64,000 nucleotides of DNA from an uncultured Duncaniella sp. (GTDB taxonomy: Bacteria; Bacteroidota; Bacteroidia; Bacteroidales; Muribaculaceae). Both the position numbers and the translations under genes were made by a program. The notes below the pieces were generated by a model, which did not search any database, was not told the origin of the DNA, and was given only the letters and a program-made list of their open reading frames with translations. Each line of letters begins with the position of its first letter. Position 1 is the stretch's first letter. Below are positions 1 through 8,258 of the stretch, in pieces. Where the stretch lies: positions 496,001 through 560,000 of the forward strand of contig CAJTMH010000001.1 of the NCBI GenBank assembly GCA_910577255.1, given 5' to 3'.

Positions 1-1343
1 CCTCCGGATGGGTTCAACGTTTAAGCGCAAAAGCGCTTGAACTATGGGACTATTGCAGTTCCGGAGTCTGGGCTGACAGACGAGACAATTGGAAAGTAAA
101 CATTGTCAAGACACTCAATCTCACGGTCAAGACCTTTATGAGCAGCGACCTGCAATCCAAGGCTTGCGCCATGACCTTCAGAACTCTGTTGGCAATAGTC
201 CCGGCATTGGCGTTGCTTTTTGCCATCGGACGTGGATTCGGGTTTCAAAACTTGCTGCAGAATCAGTTGTTCAACTATTTCCCATCACAGCACAAGGCTC
301 TCCAAATGGCTTTCTCATTTGTTGACTCTTGCCTTGCACAGGCCTCAGAAGGAATTTTTGTCGGCGTGGGTATAGTGTTCTTGCTGTGGACATTAATATC
401 ATTGTTGAGCAATGTAGAAGAAGTGTTCAATCAGGTTTGGGGCGTTCCTGACCGATCCATGCTGCGCAAGACCACGGACTACCTCGCCATCTTCATCATC
501 CTCCCCATCCTCATGATATGCTCAGGCGGCTTGCAGATATTCATGTCGACAACCATACAGAAATTTTTGCCATTCGACTTTCTCAGCCCTATCCTCGAAT
601 GGGTTCTCGACGGAGTATCATACGTCTTCGCGTGGCTGTTTTTCGTTGGAGCATATATGCTCATACCCAATACTAAAGTCCGGTTCAAAAACGCACTCGT
701 AGCCGGCATTATCGCAGGTACAGCTTTCCAGATTCTCCAGTGGTTATTCGTAACCGGACAGGTGTATGTGGCAAAGTACAACGCCATCTACGGCAGCTTC
801 TCTTTCCTCCCTTTAATGCTTATCTGGATGCAGTTCTCATGGCTAATCACGCTTGCCGGAGCACTCATCTGCTGTGCGTCACAGAACATATACATGTTCA
901 GCTTTGACCATCAGACACAAAACATATCCATGAGTTACCGCCGGAAGGTGTGTATCGCCATCCTGACATTAATAGTGCAGAGGTTTAAATCAAACGAGCC
1001 TCCACTTAACGTGGCTGAAATATCCACACGCTATATGATTCCCCATCGTCTCACCGGAACACTGATCAAGTACATGCTTGAATGCGGACTACTGACCAAG
1101 GTGCTTCCACCAAATGTGCAGGATATTGAGGACGACTTACCGTTACAACCCTCCATGAGTCTTGAACATTACACCGTAGGTAATGTCTTGTCAATAATCC
1201 GCGAACATGGCGAATCCGGTTTCATTCCCGGATTCGACGAACGATTTTCAGGCATCTGCGAAGTATGTGACAATATAATGCATGAAATCGAAAAAGCCAA
1301 CGCTGATGTTCAACTTTGCGAATTAAAAACTGAACAACAATAA
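1..1343 (+). CDS. YihY/virulence factor BrkB family membrane protein (5' end outside window)
   Basis: The reading frame is open from base 3 without a stop, so the gene begins left of the window; the ATG at 138 is internal. The visible part carries the YihY/BrkB signature of a long hydrophobic segment reading TYRTLLAIVPALALLFAIG-like (here FRTLLAIVPALALLFAIG), then several further membrane helices up to about base 900. A soluble tail of roughly 145 residues follows. It resembles a winged-helix-type domain, which bacteroidete members often carry. The family consists of inner-membrane proteins with six or so helices. It was once called ribonuclease BN in error and the transported or bound substrate is not established. 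ridA follows after 42 bases and may be co-transcribed. Confidence 0.9.
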   Translation, partial: SGWVQRLSAKALELWDYCSSGVWADRRDNWKVNIVKTLNLTVKTFMSSDLQSKACAMTFRTLLAIVPALALLFAIGRGFGFQNLLQNQLFNYFPSQHKALQMAFSFVDSCLAQASEGIFVGVGIVFLLWTLISLLSNVEEVFNQVWGVPDRSMLRKTTDYLAIFIILPILMICSGGLQIFMSTTIQKFLPFDFLSPILEWVLDGVSYVFAWLFFVGAYMLIPNTKVRFKNALVAGIIAGTAFQILQWLFVTGQVYVAKYNAIYGSFSFLPLMLIWMQFSWLITLAGALICCASQNIYMFSFDHQTQNISMSYRRKVCIAILTLIVQRFKSNEPPLNVAEISTRYMIPHRLTGTLIKYMLECGLLTKVLPPNVQDIEDDLPLQPSMSLEHYTVGNVLSIIREHGESGFIPGFDERFSGICEVCDNIMHEIEKANADVQLCELKTEQQ

Positions 1344-1385
1344 TATAAACACAATATTATCACCAACTTTTATCACAAATTTATC

Positions 1386-1760
1386 ATGAAAGAAGTAATC
1401 TCAACAACTAAAGCTCCTGCAGCCATCGGCCCCTACAGCCAGGCTATCAAATGTGGAAATATGCTGTTCTGTTCAGGTCAAATTCCTGTCAACCCTGAGA
1501 CAGGCGAGATTCCTGAAGGCATCAAAGCACAGACAGCCCAGTCACTTGCCAACGTGAAAGCTCTATTGGCAGAAGCTGGCGCCAGCGTGGACAATGTGGT
1601 CAAAACGACAGTGTTCCTTGCTGATATGAGCCTCTTTGGCGAAATGAATGCAGTATACGCAGAAACATTCTCAGAACCATTCCCTGCCCGCTCAGCTGTT
1701 GCTGTCCGCGAACTTCCCAAACAGGTATTGGTTGAAATAGAAGTAATTGCTGCCCTCTAA
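1386..1760 (+). CDS. ridA: RidA family enamine/imine deaminase
   Basis: A 124-residue protein, the normal length for RidA (YjgF/YER057c/UK114). It has the family N-terminus (KAPAAIGPYSQAI), the central GQIP motif and the C-terminal VAVRELPKQVLVEIEVIA stretch that holds the substrate-binding Arg and Glu. RidA hydrolyses reactive 2-aminoacrylate and related enamines made by PLP enzymes such as threonine or serine dehydratase, releasing ammonia and the keto acid; it is a cytosolic trimer. A strong hairpin terminator follows at once, so transcription from the membrane protein gene upstream probably ends here. Confidence 0.95.
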   Translation: MKEVISTTKAPAAIGPYSQAIKCGNMLFCSGQIPVNPETGEIPEGIKAQTAQSLANVKALLAEAGASVDNVVKTTVFLADMSLFGEMNAVYAETFSEPFPARSAVAVRELPKQVLVEIEVIAAL

Positions 1761-1776
1761 AATATCAGTCCACATA

Positions 1777-1824
1777 TCATACGGCCACTCCGGTTAGTAA
1801 TCGGATGGCCGTATGATTTTTTTG
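1777..1824 (+). terminator. Intrinsic terminator after ridA
   Basis: ATCATACGGCC and CGGATGGCCGTATGAT form a stem of about 15 base pairs with one bulged base and a short AT-rich loop, followed directly by a run of T residues. Confidence 0.85.
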
Positions 1825-1866
1825 CAGGCATTTCAATGTAACCCACAATATTATCCTGTCGTATTC

Positions 1867-1897
1867 TTTCATTCTTTCGCACAAATTACTACCTTTG
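1867..1897 (+). promoter_or_regulatory. Bacteroidales-type promoter of the thiamine operon
   Basis: TACCTTTG at 1890-1897 fits the Bacteroidetes -7 consensus TAnnTTTG. TTTC at 1867-1870, 19 bases upstream, is a one-mismatch match to the TTTG -33 element. The start of transcription would be about 40 bases before the TPP aptamer. Confidence 0.7.
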
Positions 1898-1937
1898 CAC
1901 TGAAATTGAAATAATTTCAAGAGATTATTTACATAGT

Positions 1938-2031
1938 TTTAGGGGTGTTCGGTTTAGCTACAAAACAAAAGCGAGCCAACCGGGCTGAGATCATACCCTC
2001 TGAACCTGATCCGGGTAATACCGGCGTAGAG
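1938..2031 (+). promoter_or_regulatory. TPP riboswitch (thi box)
   Basis: The conserved thi-box cores are readable in order: AGGGGTG (P1/P2 side) at 1941, GGCTGAGA at 1983, ACCC, TGAACCTGATC at 2001 and GGGTAATACCGGCGTAG ending at 2029. Only about 10 A-rich bases separate the aptamer from the ATG at 2041, so ligand binding most likely controls access to the start codon rather than termination. The frame of the receptor gene reads open through the aptamer, but the upstream ATG at 1945 lies inside the RNA element and is not the start. Confidence 0.95.
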
Positions 2032-2040
2032 AAAAAATTT

Positions 2041-4281
2041 ATGAAGAAAACGATTCTTCCTGTTACTGTCCTCGCTGCGGGGATGGTAATGCCGTATGCT
2101 GAGGCGACACCATCAGCATCAAATGACAGCGATTCATTAAACTTGCTGCTCAATCAAGTGGAAGTTGTGGCCAACCGTGCCACCGCAAAGACTCCGGTCG
2201 CTTTCACAAACGTATCCAAAAAGGAACTTTTGCACAATAATGACGGTCGCGACATGACGTATCTGTTGCAATTCACACCGTCAGTCACCACCACTTCTGA
2301 TGCCGGAGGCGGAATCGGCTATACATCAATGCGAATAAGGGGCACCGATGGCTCTCGAATTAACGTTACTGCCAACGGTATTCCTATCAATAACCCCGAA
2401 AGCCATAATGTGTATTGGGTGAATATGCCAGACCTCGCATCCTCGCTGAGGGACGTGCAGATACAACGTGGTGCAGGCACATCAACCAACGGAGCCGGAG
2501 CATTTGGAGCAAGTGTAAACATGGTCACTGACGCACCGTCAGAGGATGCCTATGCTGAACTTTCAGGCGCCTATGGTTCATACAATACCAATAGGGAGAC
2601 TTTGCGGGTCGGCTCGGGCTTACTGCGCGGACATTGGAGTTTTGATGCGCGAATAAGCCACTTAGGTTCGGATGGCTACATAGATCGAGCTTCCTCAGAT
2701 CTTTGGAGCTATTTCGGCCAGGCTGCGTACAACAGCTATAACACTACTGTTCGACTTCTTGCCTTCGGCGGAAAAGAAAAAACTTACATGGCATGGGATT
2801 ATGCCTCAAAGGAGCAGATGGAAGAGTTTGGGCGCAGATATAATCCGTGTGGCGAGTATATCGATAGTGAAGGCAACCGGGCTTATTACAAGGATCAGAA
2901 TGACAATTACATACAGCACCACCTGCAATTACTGCTCTCGCAGCGCCTCGGTGATAAATTCCGTCTCAACGCGGCTCTCCACTACACTGCCGATGACGGT
3001 TATTACGACCAGTATAAGGCGGGGCGAACCCTTGAAGAATATGGATTGGCGCCATATTATGATGAACAAGGAACATTAATCAAGAAGTCGGACCTGATAC
3101 GTCTAAAAAACAATGTAAACAGTTTCGGGGGAGGACAGCTCACACTCAATTACAACCACGAACGCTGGAACGTTGTGTTAGGGGGCGCCATAACGGATTT
3201 CGGCGGTCATCACTTCGGTCAAGTCAAATGGGTACGTAACTATATCGGAGCCATCGACCCTTTGCAGAAATATTACGACAACAGGGGCCGAAAATTTGAC
3301 TCAAACGTATATCTCCGCGCCAACTACGATATCAGCAGCAAGTTCTCGGCTTTCGGTGATATCCAATACCGACATATACATTACACTATAAAAGGAGAAT
3401 CAGATAATTGGGATTGGAACATTGCCGCTCCGGCGGTTCTGGATGTCAACCGCAGATGGGATTTTATCAACCCTAAATTAGGTGTGAATTTCACTGACGG
3501 CTACCACCGTGCATTCCTTTCATGGGCTGTGGCGCAGAAAGAGCCGACCCGCGACAATTTCACTGACGGAGACATCAATCATCGCCCCGAATCAGAGCGT
3601 CTTAATGATTTCGAAATTGGGTACACATATAACCGTAAGATTTTCTCCGTAGGTGTTAACCTGTACTATATGCTCTACAAGGATCAGCTTGTTGCCACCG
3701 GGCAACTCTCTGACACAGGCAATCCTCTGAGCGTAAACGTTCCTAATTCCTATAGGGCCGGCATTGAGCTCCAGGCTGCACTTAAGCCATGCCAATGGTT
3801 TGACTGGCAGCTGAACATGACACTGTCACGCAATCGCATAAAGGATTTCGTTGAGTATATCTACGAGGATGAATGGACCAATCCCATCTCGTTCAACCTT
3901 GGAGATACGCCCATAGCGTTCTCACCCGATTTTATTTTAAACAACTCTTTCAATTTTAATTACAGAGGGTTGGACGCATCGCTGCAAAGCCGATATGTCA
4001 GCAAGCAGTACATGAACAATGCTAAAAGCGAAGAAGCACTCTTAGATGCATATTTTGTATCGGACCTGCATCTCGGCTACACATTCACCAACCTTCTCGG
4101 CATGAAGCAATTCAGGCTCGGATTTTCAATCTATAATCTCTTCAACGAGAAATACTTCAACAATGGTTATGCCGGCGCCGGTTACTATATAGACGGCAAT
4201 GAAAAAGTCATTTATCGTTATGCAGGGTATGCTGCTCAAGCGCCTACTCATGTGATGGCCACAGCAACTCTGAAATTCTAA
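2041..4281 (+). CDS. TonB-dependent outer membrane receptor, predicted thiamine importer (OMthi type)
   Basis: A 746-residue product starting MKKTILPVTVLAAGM with a signal peptide, followed by a TonB-box-like stretch (NQVEVVANR). A plug domain comes next (RDMTYLLQFTPSV, MRIRGTDGSRINVTANGIPINNPESHNVYWVNMPDL), then a long beta-barrel ending in the terminal aromatic strand (MATATLKF). The start at 2041 was chosen because everything before it is the TPP riboswitch and because the signal peptide begins there. Receptors with a thi box beside a PnuT permease are the known thiamine uptake route of Bacteroides; the substrate assignment rests on that context. The fused thiamine pyrophosphokinase tnr3 known from Bacteroides thetaiotaomicron is not next to it here. 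Confidence 0.93.
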   Translation: MKKTILPVTVLAAGMVMPYAEATPSASNDSDSLNLLLNQVEVVANRATAKTPVAFTNVSKKELLHNNDGRDMTYLLQFTPSVTTTSDAGGGIGYTSMRIRGTDGSRINVTANGIPINNPESHNVYWVNMPDLASSLRDVQIQRGAGTSTNGAGAFGASVNMVTDAPSEDAYAELSGAYGSYNTNRETLRVGSGLLRGHWSFDARISHLGSDGYIDRASSDLWSYFGQAAYNSYNTTVRLLAFGGKEKTYMAWDYASKEQMEEFGRRYNPCGEYIDSEGNRAYYKDQNDNYIQHHLQLLLSQRLGDKFRLNAALHYTADDGYYDQYKAGRTLEEYGLAPYYDEQGTLIKKSDLIRLKNNVNSFGGGQLTLNYNHERWNVVLGGAITDFGGHHFGQVKWVRNYIGAIDPLQKYYDNRGRKFDSNVYLRANYDISSKFSAFGDIQYRHIHYTIKGESDNWDWNIAAPAVLDVNRRWDFINPKLGVNFTDGYHRAFLSWAVAQKEPTRDNFTDGDINHRPESERLNDFEIGYTYNRKIFSVGVNLYYMLYKDQLVATGQLSDTGNPLSVNVPNSYRAGIELQAALKPCQWFDWQLNMTLSRNRIKDFVEYIYEDEWTNPISFNLGDTPIAFSPDFILNNSFNFNYRGLDASLQSRYVSKQYMNNAKSEEALLDAYFVSDLHLGYTFTNLLGMKQFRLGFSIYNLFNEKYFNNGYAGAGYYIDGNEKVIYRYAGYAAQAPTHVMATATLKF

Positions 4282-4306
4282 AATAATCACACATCGACAC
4301 TGCTTC

Positions 4307-4891
4307 ATGACATTTGACATAGTCCGTGAATTTCTTGGTTTCAGCGTAGGTCTGTTGTATCTTTGGTGGGAATATCATGCCAATCCCAAAGTATGGCTGG
4401 CGTCGGTGGTGATGCCGGCCATATCAATGTGGATTTATTATTCAAAAGGATTATATGCCGATTTCGCCATCAACATATACTATCTAGTGATTGCCGTGTA
4501 TGGATTCATCATCTGGACACGCGGTAGCCACACCTCTGACAGTGGAGAAAAAACCGCCCAACCAATCAGCCATCCCACTCCAATGGTATGGTTGGGAGCG
4601 ATGTTAAGTGCAGGTGTTTTATGGGGCGCAATATGGTTTGTGCTTGTGAACTATACAGACTCAACAGTTCCGGTAGCCGACTCTTTCACCACGGCCTTAT
4701 CTATAGTAGGATTATGGATGTTGGCTAAAAAGTATGCCGAGCAGTGGCTAGTGTGGTTCATTGTCGATATCGTATGCTGCGGCCTATATTTCTATAAGGG
4801 GCTATATTTTTATTCCACCCTCTATTGTATCTACACTGTAATAGCGCTACTTGGCTATCGCAAGTGGCTGCGCATGATGTCGACCCAATAA
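4307..4891 (+). CDS. pnuT: PnuT/PnuC-family inner membrane transporter, predicted thiamine permease
   Basis: A 194-residue, strongly hydrophobic protein with about seven membrane helices. It has the PnuC-family pattern LYLWWEYHANPKVW near the N-terminus, IYYLVIAVYGFIIW in the middle and the WLVWFIVDIVCCGLYFYKGL segment near the end. PnuC-type proteins move nicotinamide riboside or thiamine by facilitated diffusion, with trapping by phosphorylation in the cytosol. It lies 25 bases downstream of the thi-box-controlled receptor and is therefore in the same regulon, which points to thiamine rather than nicotinamide riboside. The length is slightly short of, but within, the family range. Confidence 0.92.
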   Translation: MTFDIVREFLGFSVGLLYLWWEYHANPKVWLASVVMPAISMWIYYSKGLYADFAINIYYLVIAVYGFIIWTRGSHTSDSGEKTAQPISHPTPMVWLGAMLSAGVLWGAIWFVLVNYTDSTVPVADSFTTALSIVGLWMLAKKYAEQWLVWFIVDIVCCGLYFYKGLYFYSTLYCIYTVIALLGYRKWLRMMSTQ

Positions 4892-5041
4892 TAAGCTGTA
4901 AAAATTTTATTACGGCGACACCAACCAAAAACTATTTGATAAGCTACTGTGTTGGATAAACTATAGGTGAATCATTTTGTCTATTCATGCTTATACAAAA
5001 AGTAGATTCCACTTAATTAAAAACACATATTATCTTATCAA

Positions 5042-5488
5042 ATGAAAAAATTATTCAAATTATTGCCATTTTTCTTTATGGCAGTGTTAGGTAGTGTCAT
5101 GCTGAGCTGTAGCGACGACGATGATGATCCCATTCCTGCCGATGAGCTCCCGGTAGCTGCTAAAACATTTCTCAACACGTATTATCCGTCAATCAAAATA
5201 GTATCGACCACAAAAGATAAGAATGAGTATGACGTTGTCCTTGCCAATGGTCATAGTGTCGACTTCACCAAAGACGGCGAATGGAAAGATGTGGAAGCTC
5301 CTGTAGGGCAGACAATCCCATCCGGATTCTATCCTGCTGAGATTGACACTTACATCGCTTCATCAGCAGGTGGTGCAGGAATAAACGAGATCCAGAAAAC
5401 GGCACGAGGATATGAAGTCGAATTGGTGACCGGAGCTGACCTCCTCTTTGATTCTGACGGAGTATTCCTCCAGTATGATAGAGATTAA
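5042..5488 (+). CDS. PepSY-like (DUF2874-type) surface lipoprotein
   Basis: A 148-residue secreted lipoprotein. The signal peptide ends in VMLSC, and the lipidated Cys is followed by SDDDDD, the acid-rich pattern that acts as a lipoprotein export signal to the cell surface in Bacteroides. Two repeats follow, each with a LP..AKTFLNTYYP or IPSGFYPAEIDTYI start, a YDVVLANGHSVDFTKDGEWKDVE or YEVELVTGADLLFDSDGVFLQYD strand pair, as in PepSY-like domain proteins. These are found in many copies in gut Bacteroidales; their role is unknown. It stands alone between the thiamine operon and a bidirectional terminator. Confidence 0.85.
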   Translation: MKKLFKLLPFFFMAVLGSVMLSCSDDDDDPIPADELPVAAKTFLNTYYPSIKIVSTTKDKNEYDVVLANGHSVDFTKDGEWKDVEAPVGQTIPSGFYPAEIDTYIASSAGGAGINEIQKTARGYEVELVTGADLLFDSDGVFLQYDRD

Positions 5489-5500
5489 AATCCGGTCCAT

Positions 5501-5553
5501 ACAATAAAAAATGTGTCCACCATCAGTTACAGAGGTGGACACATTTTTATTGT
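5501..5553. terminator. Bidirectional terminator between the PepSY-like gene and degP
   Basis: An almost perfect palindrome whose arms both read ACAATAAAAATGTGTCCACC toward a 12-base loop. AT-rich outer arms give a T run on either strand, which suits the convergent gene pair. Confidence 0.9.
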
Positions 5554-5574
5554 ATGTTATCGTAAAATCCGGAC

Positions 5575-7119
5575 TTACTCCTCGCTACCGGTCAAATCTA
5601 CGGCATATACGCCTTTCTTTCCGGTAGGATAAAGACCTCTTACAATCATGAGTTTCTCATCACCATTGCCTTTCATGATGGCTTTGTATATTTTTTCCAC
5701 ATCATCGGCAGAACCCACGCGAGAGTCATTGATAGAGTAGATTATGAAACCCTGACGGATACCTGCATCACGGAAACGGCCATCCTTAAGGTCAACTACC
5801 TGCACTCCGTTGCTTATGCCGAGCTGCTTTAATGTCGACTCATCAACCTTCTTGAAGGCACATCCGAGATCGGTGAAATCAGATGCCTTTGTCACATTGG
5901 TTGTCCCCTGATTATTGAGAAGTTTCACATTTACAGTGTTCGATTTGTTATCGCGGATATAAGTCACCTTGATTGTATCGCCGGGACGATATTTTGCCAC
6001 TTGTTCCTGAAGTTGGGCCACATTGTCGGTCGGAACGCCATTGACATTTATAATGACATCACCACTCTGAATTCCGGCTTCACGTGCTGATGAGCGGTCG
6101 CTGACCTCTCCGACATAGACTCCCTTGGTGACAGCTGTGATACCTTTTTCTTTTGCAATCTCATTGGTGAGGTCGGAAATCGAAACTCCGAGCACAGCTC
6201 TTTGCACAGTGCCGAACTGACGGATATCACTGACCACCTTTTTTACGATAGAGGTGGGGATAGCGAATGAATAACCGGCATAGTTACCGGTCTGGCTATA
6301 AATGGCGGTATTGATGCCTATGAGTTCGCCATTGAGAGTTACAAGCGCTCCGCCAGAGTTGCCTGGATTCACAGCTGCATCGGTCTGGATGTATGACTCG
6401 ATACCCATTGGGCGTGAATGTGTGGCCGACCCGATGCTGCGGGCTTTAGCTGACACAATACCGGTGGTCACGGTAGATGTGAAACCAAAAGGATTGCCGA
6501 CGGCAAGCACCCACTCACCCACTTTAAGACTCTCACTGTCACCCATGGGGATAACAGGCAGATCCTTTGCATCGATTTTAATCAGGGCCAAATCGGTCAT
6601 AGCATCAGCACCTATCACGGTAGCATCAAACGTACGATTATCATTAAGTGTGATTTCCAAGCGCTCAGCATCGTCAATCACATGGTTGTTTGTGACGATA
6701 TAGCCATCAGAACTGATGATGACACCCGAGCCAAGTCCCATCTGTTGCTGTTTGGGCTCCTGTTGTTGCCTGCGCTGGCTACCTCCGGGATTACCGAAAA
6801 AGTATTCGAAGAAAGGATCATTGAAAAAGCCTCCACCACCCTGCGAATATCCACCACGAGGTGTAGCATAGCTCTTGATGGACACCACACCATTGATGGT
6901 GCTTTCAGCTGCCGTGGTAAAGTCAGCGGAATTGACTGGAGCCTGCGAGACAGTATAATATCCGGAACGGACTGACGACACATCCGACTCGCGATAGAGA
7001 CTCATGTCAAGTGAGTCATCTCCTGAAAACAGAATCTCCTTCATAGCAACGGCTGTAACAGTCGAGCCTAAAACGGCTGAACCTGCTGCCAACATGATGA
7101 TTTTGCTGGATAATTTCAT
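5575..7119 (-). CDS. degP: Do/DegQ-type periplasmic serine protease (HtrA family)
   Basis: 514 residues with an N-terminal signal segment. The trypsin-like domain shows the triad His146 (TNNHVID), Asp176 (MTDLALIKID) and Ser255 (NPGNSGGALV). Two PDZ domains follow at about 310-400 and 415-510 (GVYVGEVSDRSSAREAGIQSGDVI; GFIIYSINDSRVGSADDVEKI). A glycine- and glutamine-rich linker at 89-127 replaces the LA loop region. HtrA proteases degrade or refold damaged proteins in the envelope. The gene is monocistronic, with a 266-base divergent region before the NlpC/P60 gene. I saw no clear -7 element for it. Confidence 0.95.
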   Translation of the reverse strand: MKLSSKIIMLAAGSAVLGSTVTAVAMKEILFSGDDSLDMSLYRESDVSSVRSGYYTVSQAPVNSADFTTAAESTINGVVSIKSYATPRGGYSQGGGGFFNDPFFEYFFGNPGGSQRRQQQEPKQQQMGLGSGVIISSDGYIVTNNHVIDDAERLEITLNDNRTFDATVIGADAMTDLALIKIDAKDLPVIPMGDSESLKVGEWVLAVGNPFGFTSTVTTGIVSAKARSIGSATHSRPMGIESYIQTDAAVNPGNSGGALVTLNGELIGINTAIYSQTGNYAGYSFAIPTSIVKKVVSDIRQFGTVQRAVLGVSISDLTNEIAKEKGITAVTKGVYVGEVSDRSSAREAGIQSGDVIINVNGVPTDNVAQLQEQVAKYRPGDTIKVTYIRDNKSNTVNVKLLNNQGTTNVTKASDFTDLGCAFKKVDESTLKQLGISNGVQVVDLKDGRFRDAGIRQGFIIYSINDSRVGSADDVEKIYKAIMKGNGDEKLMIVRGLYPTGKKGVYAVDLTGSEE

Positions 7120-7370
7120 TTCTTATTGTGATTATTATTTATTGATTGATATTGCTTTGTGGTCCGTGTGATAGGCAGACCGTTTTTAATAATATTTGCG
7201 ATGATTTTTATTGGTTAGACGGCAAAAATCATGCAATGTTACATCGCAATCACCCCAAAATCGACCACTTTAAACAATTTTAAGAGGAAAACATCCCATT
7301 TAAGATATATTCACCTGATTTATTTTTGAAACGACTGACATAAAGGTCTATTTCTGTCACAATTTTTCTG

Positions 7371-7378
7371 TAAATTTG
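7371..7378 (+). promoter_or_regulatory. -7 promoter element of the NlpC/P60 gene, seven bases before the ATG
   Basis: TAAATTTG matches TAnnTTTG, but the ATG lies at 7386, leaving almost no 5' untranslated region. No TTTG -33 element was found at the usual distance. Confidence 0.55.
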
Positions 7379-7385
7379 CATCATT

Positions 7386-8258
7386 ATGTCAAAGCGTAGA
7401 TTTTTATACTACATAGTATTGCCAATATTCACCGCTGTCACTGTATCATGTGGTAGCGGCAAAGTGGTGACGGTCACTAACTCCGAAGCCAAAGGTAAAC
7501 CGGTGTCAACCAATCAAACCATAACGATTCCGGCAGGGATTCATCCTCGGTCGGAAGCTCTCCTCAGTGAAGCGAAAACCTGGTTGGGGACCCCATATAA
7601 ATATGGCGGGACTGACAAAGTGGGTGTTGACTGTTCAGGCCTTGTATGGAATGTCTACCAGACGGCTCTTGATATAAAGCTTCCACGGAATTCCAAAGCT
7701 CAATCAGAATATTGTACACCGATAAACAAAAAGAACCTTATCCCAGGGGATCTGCTGTTCTTTTCCACGACAAAAGGGAGTGACAATGTGTCACACGTTG
7801 GCATTTTCATCGGAGATGGCCGGATGATCCACTCATCCGCGTCAAAGGGAGTTATTATCAGTGATATAGATGCCGATTATTATGTAAGAAACTTTGCTGG
7901 AGCCGGAAGTGTGGCACAATACCATGCCATGCTGGCAACTCCTGTACCCGACAAGAAACAGGAAGCCCCGGGTCAAATTGAGACTGCGTTTAAAGAAGAA
8001 ACACCTCAGCAACCGCTACCACAAACGCAGATAAATGACACTCCGGCATATCAGCTGACACCGGTTAAATCCCTTCCTCAGAAAGCAGCCACAACCGCAG
8101 CGGCGGCAGCTTCCGCGCCGGTCACAACAACTGTAATCACACCGGCTGAGACCTCCAATTCAGAAGTCAGCAAAGAACTAACTCCTCAGGATGCACGAAT
8201 GCAGGTGCTCAACTCAATCATTGAGCAGAAAATCGACTCTATCTATAACAACAAATGA
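7386..8258 (+). CDS. NlpC/P60 (C40) cell-wall peptidase lipoprotein
   Basis: 290 residues. The lipoprotein signal peptide ends VTVSC at about residue 22. The NlpC/P60 domain spans roughly 57-182, with the catalytic Cys in GVDCSGLVWNVY and the catalytic His in SHVGIFIGDGRMIHSS. Such enzymes cut D-Glu-diamino acid bonds in peptidoglycan stem peptides. The last 110 residues are a low-complexity Pro/Ala/Thr/Gln tail that lacks a recognisable domain. The stop overlaps the start of the next gene (ATGA), so the two are translationally coupled. Confidence 0.93.
   Translation: MSKRRFLYYIVLPIFTAVTVSCGSGKVVTVTNSEAKGKPVSTNQTITIPAGIHPRSEALLSEAKTWLGTPYKYGGTDKVGVDCSGLVWNVYQTALDIKLPRNSKAQSEYCTPINKKNLIPGDLLFFSTTKGSDNVSHVGIFIGDGRMIHSSASKGVIISDIDADYYVRNFAGAGSVAQYHAMLATPVPDKKQEAPGQIETAFKEETPQQPLPQTQINDTPAYQLTPVKSLPQKAATTAAAAASAPVTTTVITPAETSNSEVSKELTPQDARMQVLNSIIEQKIDSIYNNK

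Noticed and set aside
1945..2040. N-terminal extension of the thiamine receptor frame
   Set aside because: The extra 32 codons are the TPP riboswitch; the signal peptide begins at 2041.
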